DNA of 64,000 bases from Shewanella electrica (GTDB lineage: Bacteria > Pseudomonadota > Gammaproteobacteria > Enterobacterales > Shewanellaceae), in contig NZ_JAKOGG010000012.1 of NCBI RefSeq assembly GCF_022321485.1, forward strand, positions 1 through 64,000, given 5' to 3'. This document shows, one piece after another, positions 18,639 through 28,324 of the stretch. Under the pieces are notes generated by a model. It was not told the origin of the DNA. It made no database searches and saw only the letters and a program-made list of their open reading frames with translations. A program made the translations under genes and the position numbers. Numbering within the stretch: the first letter of the stretch is position 1; every line of letters starts with the position of its first letter.

Positions 18639-19571
18639 ATGACCTTTATTGTTCTCGCCATTATTGGTGGTTTTGTGATTCTTACCGCTGGTGCGGAAGC
18701 CTTAGTACGTGGCGCCAGTGCCATTGCACTGCGTTTAGGTGTTACCCCATTAGTGATTGGGTTAACCATCGTCGCCTTTGGTACCAGTGCCCCGGAATTA
18801 GCCGTAAGCGTTAAATCCGCGTTGTCTGGTAACTCCGGCATTGCGCTGGGTAACGTTATCGGTTCCAACATTGCCAACGTCGGTTTGATCTTGGCCTTAA
18901 CCGCTATCATCCGTCCTATCGGCGTGCAGTCGCAAACGGTGAAACGCGATATTCCGATCATGATTGGAGCCTCAGTAGCATTATTACTGCTACTGCTGGA
19001 TGGCCAACTGGGCTGGATTGATGGTGCGGTGTTGTTTGCGCTGCTGCTGGCGTTCTTGTGGCACAGCTACCGTATCTCTAGCGATGAAGATGCCGAAGAG
19101 ATTGAAGCGGGCCCGCGCAATCCGTGGTTATCCACGCTATTGATTGTGGTTGGCATTGGCTGTCTCGTTGGCGGCGGGATTTTATTTGTTGATGGCGCGG
19201 TAGACTTAGCCCGTATGTTTGGCATTAGCGAGGCGGTGATCGGTTTGACCATTATCGCCATCGGCACCAGTATGCCAGAGTTGGTCACCTCGGTGGTCGC
19301 CGCCCTCAAAGGTCAAAGTGATATCGCCATTGGTAACGTGGTTGGCTCAAACATTTTCAACATCTTATGTATTTTGGGTGTGACTGCACTGGTGCATCCC
19401 ATCTCGTCAGCCGGCTTTAGTTTGTTAGATTTTGCCGTGATGTTAGTGCTGTCGATTTTGGTACTGCCATTTGCCATGAGCAATATGCGTATTGGCCGCA
19501 AAGAAGGCTTTGCGTTGCTGGCGGCTTACTTGGGTTATATGGCTTATCTGGTCACTCACGCTGCGGCATAA
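18639..19571 (+). CDS. Calcium/sodium antiporter, CaCA family (YrbG-like)
   Basis: This inner-membrane cation exchanger of 310 residues has about ten helices in two inverted halves. Both alpha repeats are present: alpha-1 IVAFGTSAPELAVS with GNVIGSNIANV, and alpha-2 IIAIGTSMPELVTS with GNVVGSNIFNI. These acidic and asparagine-rich motifs bind Ca2+ and Na+. The ATG at 18639 is preferred because it starts at the first helix. A GTG at 18627 or a TTG at 18600 is also in frame. Confidence 0.93.
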   Translation: MTFIVLAIIGGFVILTAGAEALVRGASAIALRLGVTPLVIGLTIVAFGTSAPELAVSVKSALSGNSGIALGNVIGSNIANVGLILALTAIIRPIGVQSQTVKRDIPIMIGASVALLLLLLDGQLGWIDGAVLFALLLAFLWHSYRISSDEDAEEIEAGPRNPWLSTLLIVVGIGCLVGGGILFVDGAVDLARMFGISEAVIGLTIIAIGTSMPELVTSVVAALKGQSDIAIGNVVGSNIFNILCILGVTALVHPISSAGFSLLDFAVMLVLSILVLPFAMSNMRIGRKEGFALLAAYLGYMAYLVTHAAA

Positions 19572-19678
19572 GCGTATTTTCGGCTAACGCTTTGACAGTG
19601 GTTGAAAAACACGCCATTGTCAAAGCTGTCGGGTTTGATACTATATGTATAAATCCACAGTAATTCGGTAATCAAACC

Positions 19679-21754
19679 TTGCAACGGCTGGATCAATTTC
19701 CCATCAACCAACTCAAAGGGGTCGCTGCCAAAATGGCAGAGAAACTCGAAAAGTTGGGGATCCACACAGTACAGGATCTGCTGTTCCATTTGCCGCTGCG
19801 CTATGAAGACCGCACCCGCATTTATCCTATCGCCGAATTGCAGCTGGGCAATTACGGCACCATAGAAGCAGAGATTCAATCCACGCAAATTGTTAACGGC
19901 CGGCGCCGCATGTTGGTATGCAATGTGCGCGATGATACTGGTGCGTTATCGCTGCGGTTTTTCAACTTTTCTGCGGCGCAACGCAACAGTATGCAAAATG
20001 GCGCGCGCATTCGCGCGTATGGCGAGATCCGCCGCGGCAACCAGCACGCTGAGATAATTCACCCCGAATATAAAATCCTCAAAGCTGATGAACCAGCTAA
20101 GCTGAGTGATTCGCTAACGCCGGTATATCCCACCACCGAGGGTTTGCGCCAAGCCAGTTGGATGAAACTCACCGAGCAAGCACTCGGCTTATTGCAAGAA
20201 GGTGCGCTGACCGAGTTACTGCCAGCAGCGCTACAACCCAATCATCTGAGTCTGGCTGAAGCGATCCGCGTGATGCATCGGCCACCGGTGAGCGTTGATC
20301 AGTTCCAATTATTGCAAGGCACGCATCCGGCGCAGCAGCGCTTGGTACAAGAAGAGTTGCTAGCGCACAACCTCAGCATGCTCAAACTGCGGCAACGCAG
20401 CGAACGCGATAAGGCGGTGAGCCTCAAGGGCACAGGTCAATTGCTCACGCCATTTTTAGCATTGTTGCCCTTTGCCCCGACGGGTGCCCAACAACGGGTG
20501 GTGGCCGATATCACCCAAGATCTTAGCCAGCCACATCCGATGATGCGCCTTGTGCAGGGTGATGTTGGCTCCGGTAAAACCTTAGTGGCGGCGATGGCAA
20601 CATTGCAGGCCATTGAAAACGGCTACCAAGTAGCGATGATGGCGCCAACAGAACTGTTAGCCGAGCAGCACGCACTTAACTTCAGCAACTGGTTTACCCC
20701 GCTCGGGCTGAAAGTCGGCTGGCTGGCAGGCAAGCTCAAAGGCAAAGCGCGTGAGCAACAACTGAGTGATATTCGCGACGGCCATGCCCAGATGGTGATT
20801 GGCACACATGCCATCTTCCAAGAGCAGGTGCAATTTCAGCGTTTGGCGCTAATCATCATCGACGAACAACACCGTTTTGGTGTGCATCAGCGCTTGGGCT
20901 TGCGGGAAAAAGGCATTCAACAAGGGTTTTATCCACACCAGTTGATCATGACTGCCACGCCGATCCCACGGACTTTGGCGATGACCGCTTATGCCGACTT
21001 AGATACCTCAATTATTGATGAACTACCGCCGGGCCGTACACCAGTGACCACGGTGGCAATTGCCAACTCGCGGCGGCAAGATATTATCGACAGAGTCAGA
21101 CGCGCCGCGCTCGAAGATGGCCGTCAGGCATATTGGGTGTGCACCTTGATTGATGAATCAGAAGTGCTGCAATGCCAAGCGGCGGAAGATACCTTTCAAG
21201 AGTTACAGCAAGCACTGCCCGAATTGAGCATCGGCTTGGTACACGGCCGCATGAAAAGCGCCGATAAACAAGCCGTGATGGATAGTTTTAAGCAGGGCGA
21301 ACTCAAGCTGTTGGTAGCAACCACTGTGATTGAAGTGGGTGTGGACGTGCCCAACGCCAGCTTGATGATTATTGAAAACCCTGAACGTTTAGGTTTGGCG
21401 CAGTTGCATCAGTTACGCGGCCGCGTTGGCCGTGGAGCCATCGCCAGCCATTGTGTTTTGCTGTATCAGCCCCCATTGTCAAAGACAGCCACTAAACGTT
21501 TGGGGGTTTTGCGAGAGAGTAACGATGGCTTTGTTATTGCGCAGCAAGATTTAGAAATTCGTGGTCCCGGTGAAGTCCTCGGCACACGCCAAACGGGTCT
21601 GGCCGATATGCGCGTGGCAGATTTAGTCCGCGATCAGGCACTGATCCCACATATTCAAAAGTTAGCCGTACATGTGATGTCGCAAGTACCAGAAAACGTT
21701 GACGCTATTATTGAGCGTTGGCTTGGTGATCGGCAGCAATATGTACAAGCGTGA
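19679..21754 (+). CDS. recG: ATP-dependent DNA helicase RecG
   Basis: RecG remodels stalled replication forks and Holliday junctions. The 691-residue protein has an N-terminal wedge (OB) domain containing the conserved LRYEDRT, then helicase domain 1 with Walker A GDVGSGKT and the DEQH box (IIDEQHRFG). Helicase domain 2 carries the QLRGRVGRG motif. The start is TTG at 19679: MQRLDQFPINQLKGV matches the usual RecG N terminus and no other start lies upstream in frame. The spoT-trmH-recG linkage of enterics is broken here. Confidence 0.96.
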   Translation: MQRLDQFPINQLKGVAAKMAEKLEKLGIHTVQDLLFHLPLRYEDRTRIYPIAELQLGNYGTIEAEIQSTQIVNGRRRMLVCNVRDDTGALSLRFFNFSAAQRNSMQNGARIRAYGEIRRGNQHAEIIHPEYKILKADEPAKLSDSLTPVYPTTEGLRQASWMKLTEQALGLLQEGALTELLPAALQPNHLSLAEAIRVMHRPPVSVDQFQLLQGTHPAQQRLVQEELLAHNLSMLKLRQRSERDKAVSLKGTGQLLTPFLALLPFAPTGAQQRVVADITQDLSQPHPMMRLVQGDVGSGKTLVAAMATLQAIENGYQVAMMAPTELLAEQHALNFSNWFTPLGLKVGWLAGKLKGKAREQQLSDIRDGHAQMVIGTHAIFQEQVQFQRLALIIIDEQHRFGVHQRLGLREKGIQQGFYPHQLIMTATPIPRTLAMTAYADLDTSIIDELPPGRTPVTTVAIANSRRQDIIDRVRRAALEDGRQAYWVCTLIDESEVLQCQAAEDTFQELQQALPELSIGLVHGRMKSADKQAVMDSFKQGELKLLVATTVIEVGVDVPNASLMIIENPERLGLAQLHQLRGRVGRGAIASHCVLLYQPPLSKTATKRLGVLRESNDGFVIAQQDLEIRGPGEVLGTRQTGLADMRVADLVRDQALIPHIQKLAVHVMSQVPENVDAIIERWLGDRQQYVQA

Positions 21755-21927
21755 TCGCTAGTGGTTCAGTGATGGTTAAATATCATGCAACCATAATCGG
21801 CCAGAGCGACTCGCAAAAATAAAATAAATCGTTTGCCAGCCAGCAGCTACGCTGGACAACATCGGCAATATTTGCAGAATGGGGCTTGGTGTCGTCACTG
21901 GCCACCTCTAAGCGTTAAGGATATCTC

Positions 21928-22806
21928 ATGCAAGTCAATGAAGAAGACAGAATCGCACCACAGGAAAAACGTAGCGGCACAACCAACGCGATTTGGGCCC
22001 TCGTCGTCGTCATTTTGATTGGTGCTGGCGCTGGTTATTATTTCTGGAGTACAGAAGAAACCAATGAAGAGCCAGAAGCGCGCACAGAAGTACCACTGCC
22101 GGCACCTGCGCCAGAACAGCCATTGGTCACCGAAGCCGATGTGCCAGAACCAGAATCAACCCCAGAGCCAGCAGTCACAACAACAGCGCCTGAACAGCCT
22201 ACGGCGGAACCCGCCAAAGTCGAGCCATTACCAGATCTGAACAACAGTGACAGTTACGTTCATGACAAAGTGGTCGCGATTGCCAACGGTATGGCGATTG
22301 AAAACCTGCTGAATAATAGCGATATGGTGCGCCAGTTTGTGGTATTTGTGGATAATATTGCCCAAGGCCAGCTCGCGCGTAAGACCAGCCCATTACAGGC
22401 ACCGGCGCAGAGCTTCACCGTAACCGATATCACCAATAAAACCTATCTCAATCCCGATAGTTACCATCGTTACGATATCTATGCCGACTTTCTCTCTGGC
22501 TTGAATGATGAGCAGTTAGTGGCCACTTATCAGCGTATGTCGCCGCTGTTAGAGCAAGCCTTTGCTGAGTTGGGCTATCCAGATACCAAATTCAATGACC
22601 GTCTGCAGCAGGCGTTTAAAGAGATTTTAGCGGCGCCGGTTATCGACCAGCCGATTGAACTGTACTCCATCAGCGTTAACTATCGCTTTGTCGATCCGAA
22701 ATTAGAAACGCTGCCCAACGCACAAAAATTGATGGTACGCATGGGGCCAGATAACACCCGTAAAGTAAAACGCGTAATCCGCCGCCTTTCTGAGCAGTTG
22801 AACTAA
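21928..22806 (+). CDS. DUF3014 membrane-anchored protein
   Basis: This 292-residue protein has one N-terminal helix (about 23-41, AIWALVVVILIGAGAGYYFW). A Pro/Glu/Thr-rich linker (about 45-105) follows, then a folded domain containing DUF3014 features (NPDSYHRYDIYADF). It is probably anchored in the inner membrane with the domain in the periplasm. The function is unknown. It follows recG by about 170 nt on the same strand, as in other Shewanella genomes. Confidence 0.8.
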   Translation: MQVNEEDRIAPQEKRSGTTNAIWALVVVILIGAGAGYYFWSTEETNEEPEARTEVPLPAPAPEQPLVTEADVPEPESTPEPAVTTTAPEQPTAEPAKVEPLPDLNNSDSYVHDKVVAIANGMAIENLLNNSDMVRQFVVFVDNIAQGQLARKTSPLQAPAQSFTVTDITNKTYLNPDSYHRYDIYADFLSGLNDEQLVATYQRMSPLLEQAFAELGYPDTKFNDRLQQAFKEILAAPVIDQPIELYSISVNYRFVDPKLETLPNAQKLMVRMGPDNTRKVKRVIRRLSEQLN

Positions 22807-22830
22807 TCGCCATCTTACATACTAAAAATC

Positions 22831-22876
22831 AGGCGTTTGGTAGCCAAAATGTAATGGCATAATTAACCAAACGCCT
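22831..22876. terminator. Bidirectional hairpin after the DUF3014 gene
   Basis: An 11-bp perfect stem (AGGCGTTTGGT/ACCAAACGCCT) encloses a smaller GCCA/TGGC stem. T-rich tracts follow on both strands (TTTATTTTAT on plus, GATTTTTAG on minus). The minus-strand polarity implies a leftward transcript as well (see 22900-22968). Confidence 0.75.
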
Positions 22877-22899
22877 TTATTTTATCGGCTCATCTACAT

Positions 22900-22968
22900 C
22901 TACGTTCTGGCGATGCTTCCACTAAATACCAACAGAATCACAAACACTGCCAGTCCAGCGTTTATCAT
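22900..22968 (-). CDS. Possible 22-residue single-helix membrane peptide
   Basis: A minus-strand frame begins at ATG 22968 and ends at TAG. It encodes a very hydrophobic peptide, INAGLAVFVILLVFSGSIA, with a basic end (RT), long enough to cross a membrane once. It lies in the gap between the DUF3014 gene and the AMP-ligase gene. About 25 nt after its stop comes a hairpin with a T run on its own strand. The ribosome binding site is weak and no homologue is recognised, so this is a candidate only. Confidence 0.3.
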   Translation of the reverse strand: MINAGLAVFVILLVFSGSIART

Positions 22969-23064
22969 TCGCTAATCTAAGCAATGGAAAACAGTACATT
23001 TAGCTTACCGCATTAGGTACAGTAAATGACTTATCGCGCTAGGCGAGCATAGTGAGAGACGGTT

Positions 23065-24438
23065 ATGACACAGTTACTCAAAAACTGGTTGGCACAAGGG
23101 CCTTTGGCCCAGCAATTGATTAGCTTTAACCACCACGATATTACCACCGGCGGGCGTTTCATCCAGCAAGTAAGCCAGCTTCACCAACAACTACTTAGCC
23201 ATCAAGCGCAACGTTGGCTGCTTACCGCAGAAGCCAGTGATCTGTTTGCCATCGGCTTGTGTGCGGGGTTATTGGCAGGGAAAGAACTCATCTTGCCAGC
23301 TAATACTCAGCCGGGCACATTAGCCAAACTCGAACAGGAATTTGACGGCGTATTGTCTGAGTTGCCAATCAAACAGCAAAACAACTACCTACCACTCACT
23401 CGAGAAATTAACCAAGCCAGTGACGGCTGGCCGACCTTGCCTGATGACTGCGAATACGGCGAATTGATTCTATTTACTTCCGGTTCAACAGGACAAGCAA
23501 AAGCTGTCCGCAAAAACGTTACTCAGCTAGATAACGAAATTACAGTTTTAGAACAAACTTTTGCCAAACATTTGCCCCACTGTGGTGTCATCGCTACGGT
23601 TAGCCATCAACATATCTACGGATTGTTGTTTAAAATATTGTGGCCACTGGCGGCAAGTCGTCCTTTCTTAAGCGATACCGTAGAAACCCCAGAAACCATA
23701 GGTTACTATACTGCGTTATTTCCAAAACTGTGTTTGGTTAGCAGCCCCGCCCAACTATCACGCATGCCAGCAGTACTGAGTGGTGAGCGTCAGCCTAACT
23801 GTCCTAGCATTATTTTTAGTTCTGGAGCTCCCTTGAAATTAGAAGCAGCAATGGGGGTACGCCAATGTTTCGGCAGTTTACCCGTTGAGGTTTATGGTAG
23901 TACCGAAACTGGCGCTATTGCTTATCGCCGTCAACACAGTAGTGAAACGCTATGGAAAACATTCGCACCGATTCAAATAGCCCAAAGCGATACTGACAAT
24001 GCACTGATACTAACCTCACCATTTTTAGCCGATAACCAAACTCTGCGTGTTGATGACAGCATATCCTTACTTGGTGACAGTCTGTTTCGTTTGGAAGGAC
24101 GGCTGGACCGGGTAGTAAAAATTCAGGAAAAGCGCTTATCGTTGGAACAGATGGAAAGCTTGCTTAGACAACATGCGTGGGTAGCGAACTGCTTTTTAGT
24201 GGTGCGGCCCGAAACCAAACAGCAATTGGGGGCTGCGATAGAATTATCCGCCGCTGGCAAACAACAACTACAAGCGAACGGTAAACCCGCGATAAACGCA
24301 GCCTTACAACTGCATTTATCCAGTCAATTTGAGCAGGATACCTTACCAAAACGCTGGCGTTATGTAGCCCAACTACCACAAACAGCGCAGGGGAAAATAG
24401 CCATGGCCGAAATAGAAAAACTATTTTCCCAAGACTAG
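23065..24438 (+). CDS. Aryl-polyene-type acyl-/aryl-AMP ligase (ApeH-like), orphan
   Basis: This 457-residue adenylate-forming enzyme has P-loop LFTSGSTGQAKAV (about 136-148), EVYGSTETGAIAYR, and the late motif GRLDRVVKIQEKRLSL. The short length, the two-part layout and motif wording match the AMP ligases of aryl-polyene clusters (ApeH type), which activate an aromatic or fatty starter for an acyl carrier protein. The clusters' ACPs, ketosynthases and dehydratases are absent around it. A ribosome binding site and 11-codon frame downstream look like a severed next cistron. By eye the gene is more A/T-rich than its neighbours, in line with transfer or a cluster remnant. Confidence 0.7.
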   Translation: MTQLLKNWLAQGPLAQQLISFNHHDITTGGRFIQQVSQLHQQLLSHQAQRWLLTAEASDLFAIGLCAGLLAGKELILPANTQPGTLAKLEQEFDGVLSELPIKQQNNYLPLTREINQASDGWPTLPDDCEYGELILFTSGSTGQAKAVRKNVTQLDNEITVLEQTFAKHLPHCGVIATVSHQHIYGLLFKILWPLAASRPFLSDTVETPETIGYYTALFPKLCLVSSPAQLSRMPAVLSGERQPNCPSIIFSSGAPLKLEAAMGVRQCFGSLPVEVYGSTETGAIAYRRQHSSETLWKTFAPIQIAQSDTDNALILTSPFLADNQTLRVDDSISLLGDSLFRLEGRLDRVVKIQEKRLSLEQMESLLRQHAWVANCFLVVRPETKQQLGAAIELSAAGKQQLQANGKPAINAALQLHLSSQFEQDTLPKRWRYVAQLPQTAQGKIAMAEIEKLFSQD

Positions 24439-24480
24439 TGTTCTAAATAGGTGAATGCAGGTTTTGGCGCAAAGACTAAT

Positions 24481-24530
24481 GACGAGGAGGACGTATGAGT
24501 CAGCGCTTATTAGTAAAGAGTATTTATTAG
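24481..24530 (+). pseudogene. Severed cistron start after the ApeH-like gene
   Basis: A near-ideal Shine-Dalgarno (GAGGAGG at 24483-24489) is followed at 24495 by ATG and only 11 codons (MSQRLLVKSIY) before a stop. The spacing after the ligase gene is that of the next gene in an operon. Nothing coding follows. The simplest reading is a truncated 5' end left by a deletion; the alternative is a leader peptide. Confidence 0.4.
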
Positions 24531-24560
24531 ACTTTTCAAATAAACAAGGAATGTCCCGCA

Positions 24561-24579
24561 CTGGTTTACGATAAACCAG
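24561..24579. repeat. Perfect short inverted repeat in the ApeH-like/traT gap
   Basis: CTGGTTTA and TAAACCAG (8 bp each) flank a 3-nt CGA loop. No T run follows. It lies within the possible deletion scar between the orphan ligase and the TraT-like gene. Confidence 0.5.
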
Positions 24580-24634
24580 AATCAAACTAGATAAAATAAG
24601 ATGGGTAAAAATAGTTCTTTATTTACTTATGCAG

Positions 24635-24666
24635 AAGCTCATTCTGAGCATTTGCAGAATGAGCTT
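24635..24666. terminator. Hairpin downstream of traT
   Basis: A 12-bp perfect stem (AAGCTCATTCTG/CAGAATGAGCTT) with an 8-nt loop lies 16 nt past the traT stop. The T tract is weak on both strands, so termination is likely but not certain. Confidence 0.6.
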
Positions 24667-24682
24667 TAACTATCAATTAGAC

Positions 24683-25405
24683 TTACAGCATTCCACTGAT
24701 AGATTGAACTACACCTTTAATTAAAACAGGCTGAGCTTCTTCAAACTCTAAGTTCACTTTGTTAGCAGAAGACAGGATGCGAGTCTGATAACGTTTCCAA
24801 TTTGTCTCTTCTGTTGACGAGACATTTTTATAGCCGCTAGTACCTTGCTTCAATTTTGAGTCAACCGCTTCAGTTACCACAACACCTGCTTTCGCGCGTT
24901 CTGAAATCTGTAAGTCAGTCACCATTGAGAAATACACATCTTCTACGAATGCATCACCAATTAATCCCAAAGCGGCACCCGCTAAACCTGTTGCTACAGA
25001 ACCGTGGCCACTACCAAACTGCGCACCAGCAACGGCGCCAACTGCTGCGCTACCAAAACCACTTTGCAGCATGTTTTCAGCTTCACGCAGGTTACTTTTA
25101 CCAACTTGCAGCACGTTTGCTTGCAACAGATAATGCGCTTGTTCTGGGTCGGTCACAACTTTATAACCACGTTGCTGAACCGCAGCGATGATTTGAGGCT
25201 CGACCGACAAACCAGGTTTATCAGAAGTATTACGAATTTGAACGAAAACGGTTTTTTTACTGCTATCCACAGGATCAAGAAAAACTGTTTCACTCATTTT
25301 AGTTTGCACTTCAAGATTACGCTTAGTAATCAAAGTATGAGTTGCCCCACAACCACTCAACAGCAGCACTGAACAACACACAATTACAAAGAAGATTCCC
25401 TTCAT
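24683..25405 (-). CDS. traT: TraT-like outer-membrane lipoprotein
   Basis: This 240-residue lipoprotein has a signal ending in lipobox LSGC (C19). It resembles TraT, known from conjugative plasmids for surface exclusion and complement resistance and also found on chromosomes. A Gly/Ala-rich hydrophobic stretch (about 115-150, GSAAVGAVAGAQFGSGHG) is typical. The start at 25405 (MKGIFFV) is chosen for its AAGGTG ribosome binding site and lipoprotein signal; an upstream in-frame start would spoil the signal. No conjugation genes are nearby, so this is a chromosomal homologue. Confidence 0.85.
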   Translation of the reverse strand: MKGIFFVIVCCSVLLLSGCGATHTLITKRNLEVQTKMSETVFLDPVDSSKKTVFVQIRNTSDKPGLSVEPQIIAAVQQRGYKVVTDPEQAHYLLQANVLQVGKSNLREAENMLQSGFGSAAVGAVAGAQFGSGHGSVATGLAGAALGLIGDAFVEDVYFSMVTDLQISERAKAGVVVTEAVDSKLKQGTSGYKNVSSTEETNWKRYQTRILSSANKVNLEFEEAQPVLIKGVVQSISGML

Positions 25406-25748
25406 TTCGCACCTTTTAAACATGTTCAACAAATTTAACCGCAAAAATATACACATGCCTTATACATAAAGCTAATGAAATCTATCGTTATTATGACTGT
25501 GACCGCAATATTTACATTTCGACAGAATATCTAACTGCGCACACATTCGAAAAATACAGGCTCTCGAATTGAGATATACGATAAATTTTGAAATGAGGGC
25601 ATTTAAACCCACTTAAAATAATTCTTCCCGATTCAAAAAATAATATTTATTACCGCAGGAAGCCCGCTGCGACCAATGGCTAATTTATGCACAAATAAAT
25701 AACTCGCTATGATGCTCGGGCGATGGCCTGAATATTCATGGAGAGCTT
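25406..25748. other. A/T-rich divergent traT/rhodanese intergenic region
   Basis: This 343-nt, markedly A/T-rich gap lies between two divergent genes. No convincing coding frame or RNA gene is seen. A short GCAG/CTGC inverted repeat lies near 25660-25675. It presumably holds the promoters of both genes. Confidence 0.4.
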
Positions 25749-26078
25749 ATGTTGTTGCCTTTATTGTCACGACTTTCTAGCCCAATCAATAGTGACACCT
25801 GCTGGGAACTGATCGCCCAAGGTGCGCGTGTGATTGATGTGCGCTCCGAGATTGAATACGCCGTTGCTCATCTGCCGCAAGCGGAAAATGTGCCGTTAGA
25901 GCATTTTGCCGAGTGGCTGACTACACAAGATAAATCGCAAGTGACCTTACTCTATTGCGGCGCGGGTATTCGTGCCCGCCAAGGCTGTGAGTTGCTCAAA
26001 GCCAACGGTTTTGACTGCGTGATCAACGCTGGCGCCTTGGGCGATCTACTCAAAGCCATTCCCGCCCAAAGCGCATAA
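25749..26078 (+). CDS. Single-domain rhodanese-like protein
   Basis: This rhodanese domain protein has 109 residues. The persulfide-carrying cysteine C70 sits in the loop LLYCGAGIRARQG, and the family VIDVRSEIEY segment is present. The protein lacks a signal peptide, so it is cytoplasmic, unlike PspE. Such proteins transfer sulfane sulfur; the acceptor is unknown. A GGAGAG ribosome binding site precedes the ATG. Confidence 0.88.
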   Translation: MLLPLLSRLSSPINSDTCWELIAQGARVIDVRSEIEYAVAHLPQAENVPLEHFAEWLTTQDKSQVTLLYCGAGIRARQGCELLKANGFDCVINAGALGDLLKAIPAQSA

Positions 26079-26082
26079 AAAA

Positions 26083-26107
26083 GCCCCGAACTGCAACAGT
26101 GCGGGGC
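26083..26107 (-). terminator. Terminator of azoR
   Basis: The stem GCCCCG/CGGGGC has an inner ACTG/CAGT pairing. On the minus strand it ends in six T residues, so it terminates the leftward azoR transcript. On the plus strand A residues follow instead. Confidence 0.8.
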
Positions 26108-26188
26108 AAAAACCAGTGGCGGCACGGGACTCAACTGCCGCTCATGGACATACAGCGATAAAACGAACGACCTACTACCGAATGCGAC

Positions 26189-26821
<633 letters not shown>

Positions 26822-26935
26822 CTAGCCACTGAATGGGAGTCAGTTTAACTTCAGATAAATTGGATGAAAAGTGGATAAAACAGGTTAATAGATTCTATTT
26901 TTTAGAAGTTAATAGCTGTTTCTTCGCCACCCATT

Positions 26936-27376
26936 TCAGCTTTGCTGTAGCCAGAAAGTGACTGGGCCATCGTTAACGAGCGCCACCTGCATATCGGCGG
27001 CAAAACGGCCAGTCTCAGTATTTATGCCTGTTTCACGGCAGAATGTAACAAAATACCGATACAGCTCATCGGCCAGTGCTGGGGCCGCACCATCGGAAAA
27101 GCTGGGGCGTAATCCACGGCTGGTATCAGCGGCCAGCGTGAACTGTGATACCACCAACAGCTCACCACCGACTTGCTGCACATTGAGGTTCATTTTGCCG
27201 TTATCATCGCTAAAGACACGATACTTCATCACCTTGGTGGCAAGCTTTTGGGCAATCTCCTGATTATCGCCCTGCTCAACACCCAGTAACACCAACAAAC
27301 CGTGACCAATCTGCCCCACGGTTTCATCGGCCACCGTGACACTGGCCTGACGTACTCGCTGAATTAACGCTATCAA
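26936..27376 (-). CDS. dtd: D-aminoacyl-tRNA deacylase
   Basis: Dtd removes D-amino acids mischarged on tRNA. The 146-residue protein carries both active-site motifs: [17 protein letters not shown] and the C-terminal [10 protein letters not shown] with the cross-subunit Gly-Pro. The start is TTG (27376), supported by AAGGAG 6 nt upstream and by alignment of MIALIQRV with E. coli Dtd. The gene starts 3 nt after the pip stop, in the same operon. Confidence 0.95.
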   Translation of the reverse strand: MIALIQRVRQASVTVADETVGQIGHGLLVLLGVEQGDNQEIAQKLATKVMKYRVFSDDNGKMNLNVQQVGGELLVVSQFTLAADTSRGLRPSFSDGAAPALADELYRYFVTFCRETGINTETGRFAADMQVALVNDGPVTFWLQQS

Positions 27377-27379
27377 CCG

Positions 27380-28324
27380 CTACTCCTTAAACTGCGCTGT
27401 GACATTAGCAAACATGCGGCGGCAACCTTGCTGCACCGCCTGCTGCATTTTATCTTCCGCCAAACCATGAAAGCCACCAGATACCCACGTAAGTTGATGC
27501 GGTGCGCTGCCTTGGGCTAAAAACTCCCGCAATAAATGCTCGGGGCACACCCAATCTTGCGTGCCTTGAATAATTTCGGTGTGAGCCGGCCATTGTTGCC
27601 GCCCTTCATACAACAAGGTGTAGGCATCAAAATAACGTTGCTTGGCGTAGTGATGTTCAATCTTGGCGGTAGCTTCATCACGGCGATATGGCACTGGAGT
27701 TAACACACTCCAAGGCTGTGCCAACACTCGTTCCCAGCGGTTCCATGCTTCAACACAGCGCCGTTCACGACTGCCGCCGTGCAGTTGGCCTTGATAGGCC
27801 TCAAACAGCAAGGACAAACCGCTACCGCGTGGCTGCGCCGCATTGACAAAACTGTGGTAATCGATAGGAAACCGCTTGGCCGCGCCGCCGCTGCCATAGA
27901 GCCAATCGCGGCCAGCATCGGAGGGAATAAATAATCCCCAATACAGCTGCGCCATCACCCGCTGCGGACACAAACCGGAATAGATCAATCCTAAAGTGGC
28001 GCCGAACGAGCCACCGACCAAGCACCATTGCTCCAATTGCAGCCAGTGGCGAATGCGTTCCAGATCGGTCAGTAAACTGAGTAAGTCGTTATGACGCAGT
28101 TCGCCGGCAGGCAGCGACTCGCCAGCACCACGCTGGTCGAGCAAAATCACGTGGCACTGGCTTAAATCAAATAGCTGTAACTCTTGTGCCGTGCAGCCCG
28201 CACCTGGGCCACCATGCAAAAATAAAATCGGTACGCCAGCAGGATTACCGTGTTGGCTGAGATGCAATAGATGACCATCGCCGGTGTCGAGCCACGTTTC
28301 CGTAAATGGCTCATTGTGCGCCAT
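27380..28324 (-). CDS. pip: Proline iminopeptidase-type alpha/beta hydrolase
   Basis: This cytoplasmic serine peptidase of family S33 has 314 residues and removes N-terminal proline. It has the oxyanion motif HGGPGAG (37-43), the nucleophile elbow GGSFG with S106, and the late catalytic Asp (GTQDW) and His (GGFHG). The start at 28324 is chosen for GAGGAAG 6 nt upstream; it overlaps the yihY stop by 14 nt. The order yihY-pip-dtd is conserved in Shewanella. Other S33 aminopeptidase activities are possible. Confidence 0.88.
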   Translation of the reverse strand: MAHNEPFTETWLDTGDGHLLHLSQHGNPAGVPILFLHGGPGAGCTAQELQLFDLSQCHVILLDQRGAGESLPAGELRHNDLLSLLTDLERIRHWLQLEQWCLVGGSFGATLGLIYSGLCPQRVMAQLYWGLFIPSDAGRDWLYGSGGAAKRFPIDYHSFVNAAQPRGSGLSLLFEAYQGQLHGGSRERRCVEAWNRWERVLAQPWSVLTPVPYRRDEATAKIEHHYAKQRYFDAYTLLYEGRQQWPAHTEIIQGTQDWVCPEHLLREFLAQGSAPHQLTWVSGGFHGLAEDKMQQAVQQGCRRMFANVTAQFKE

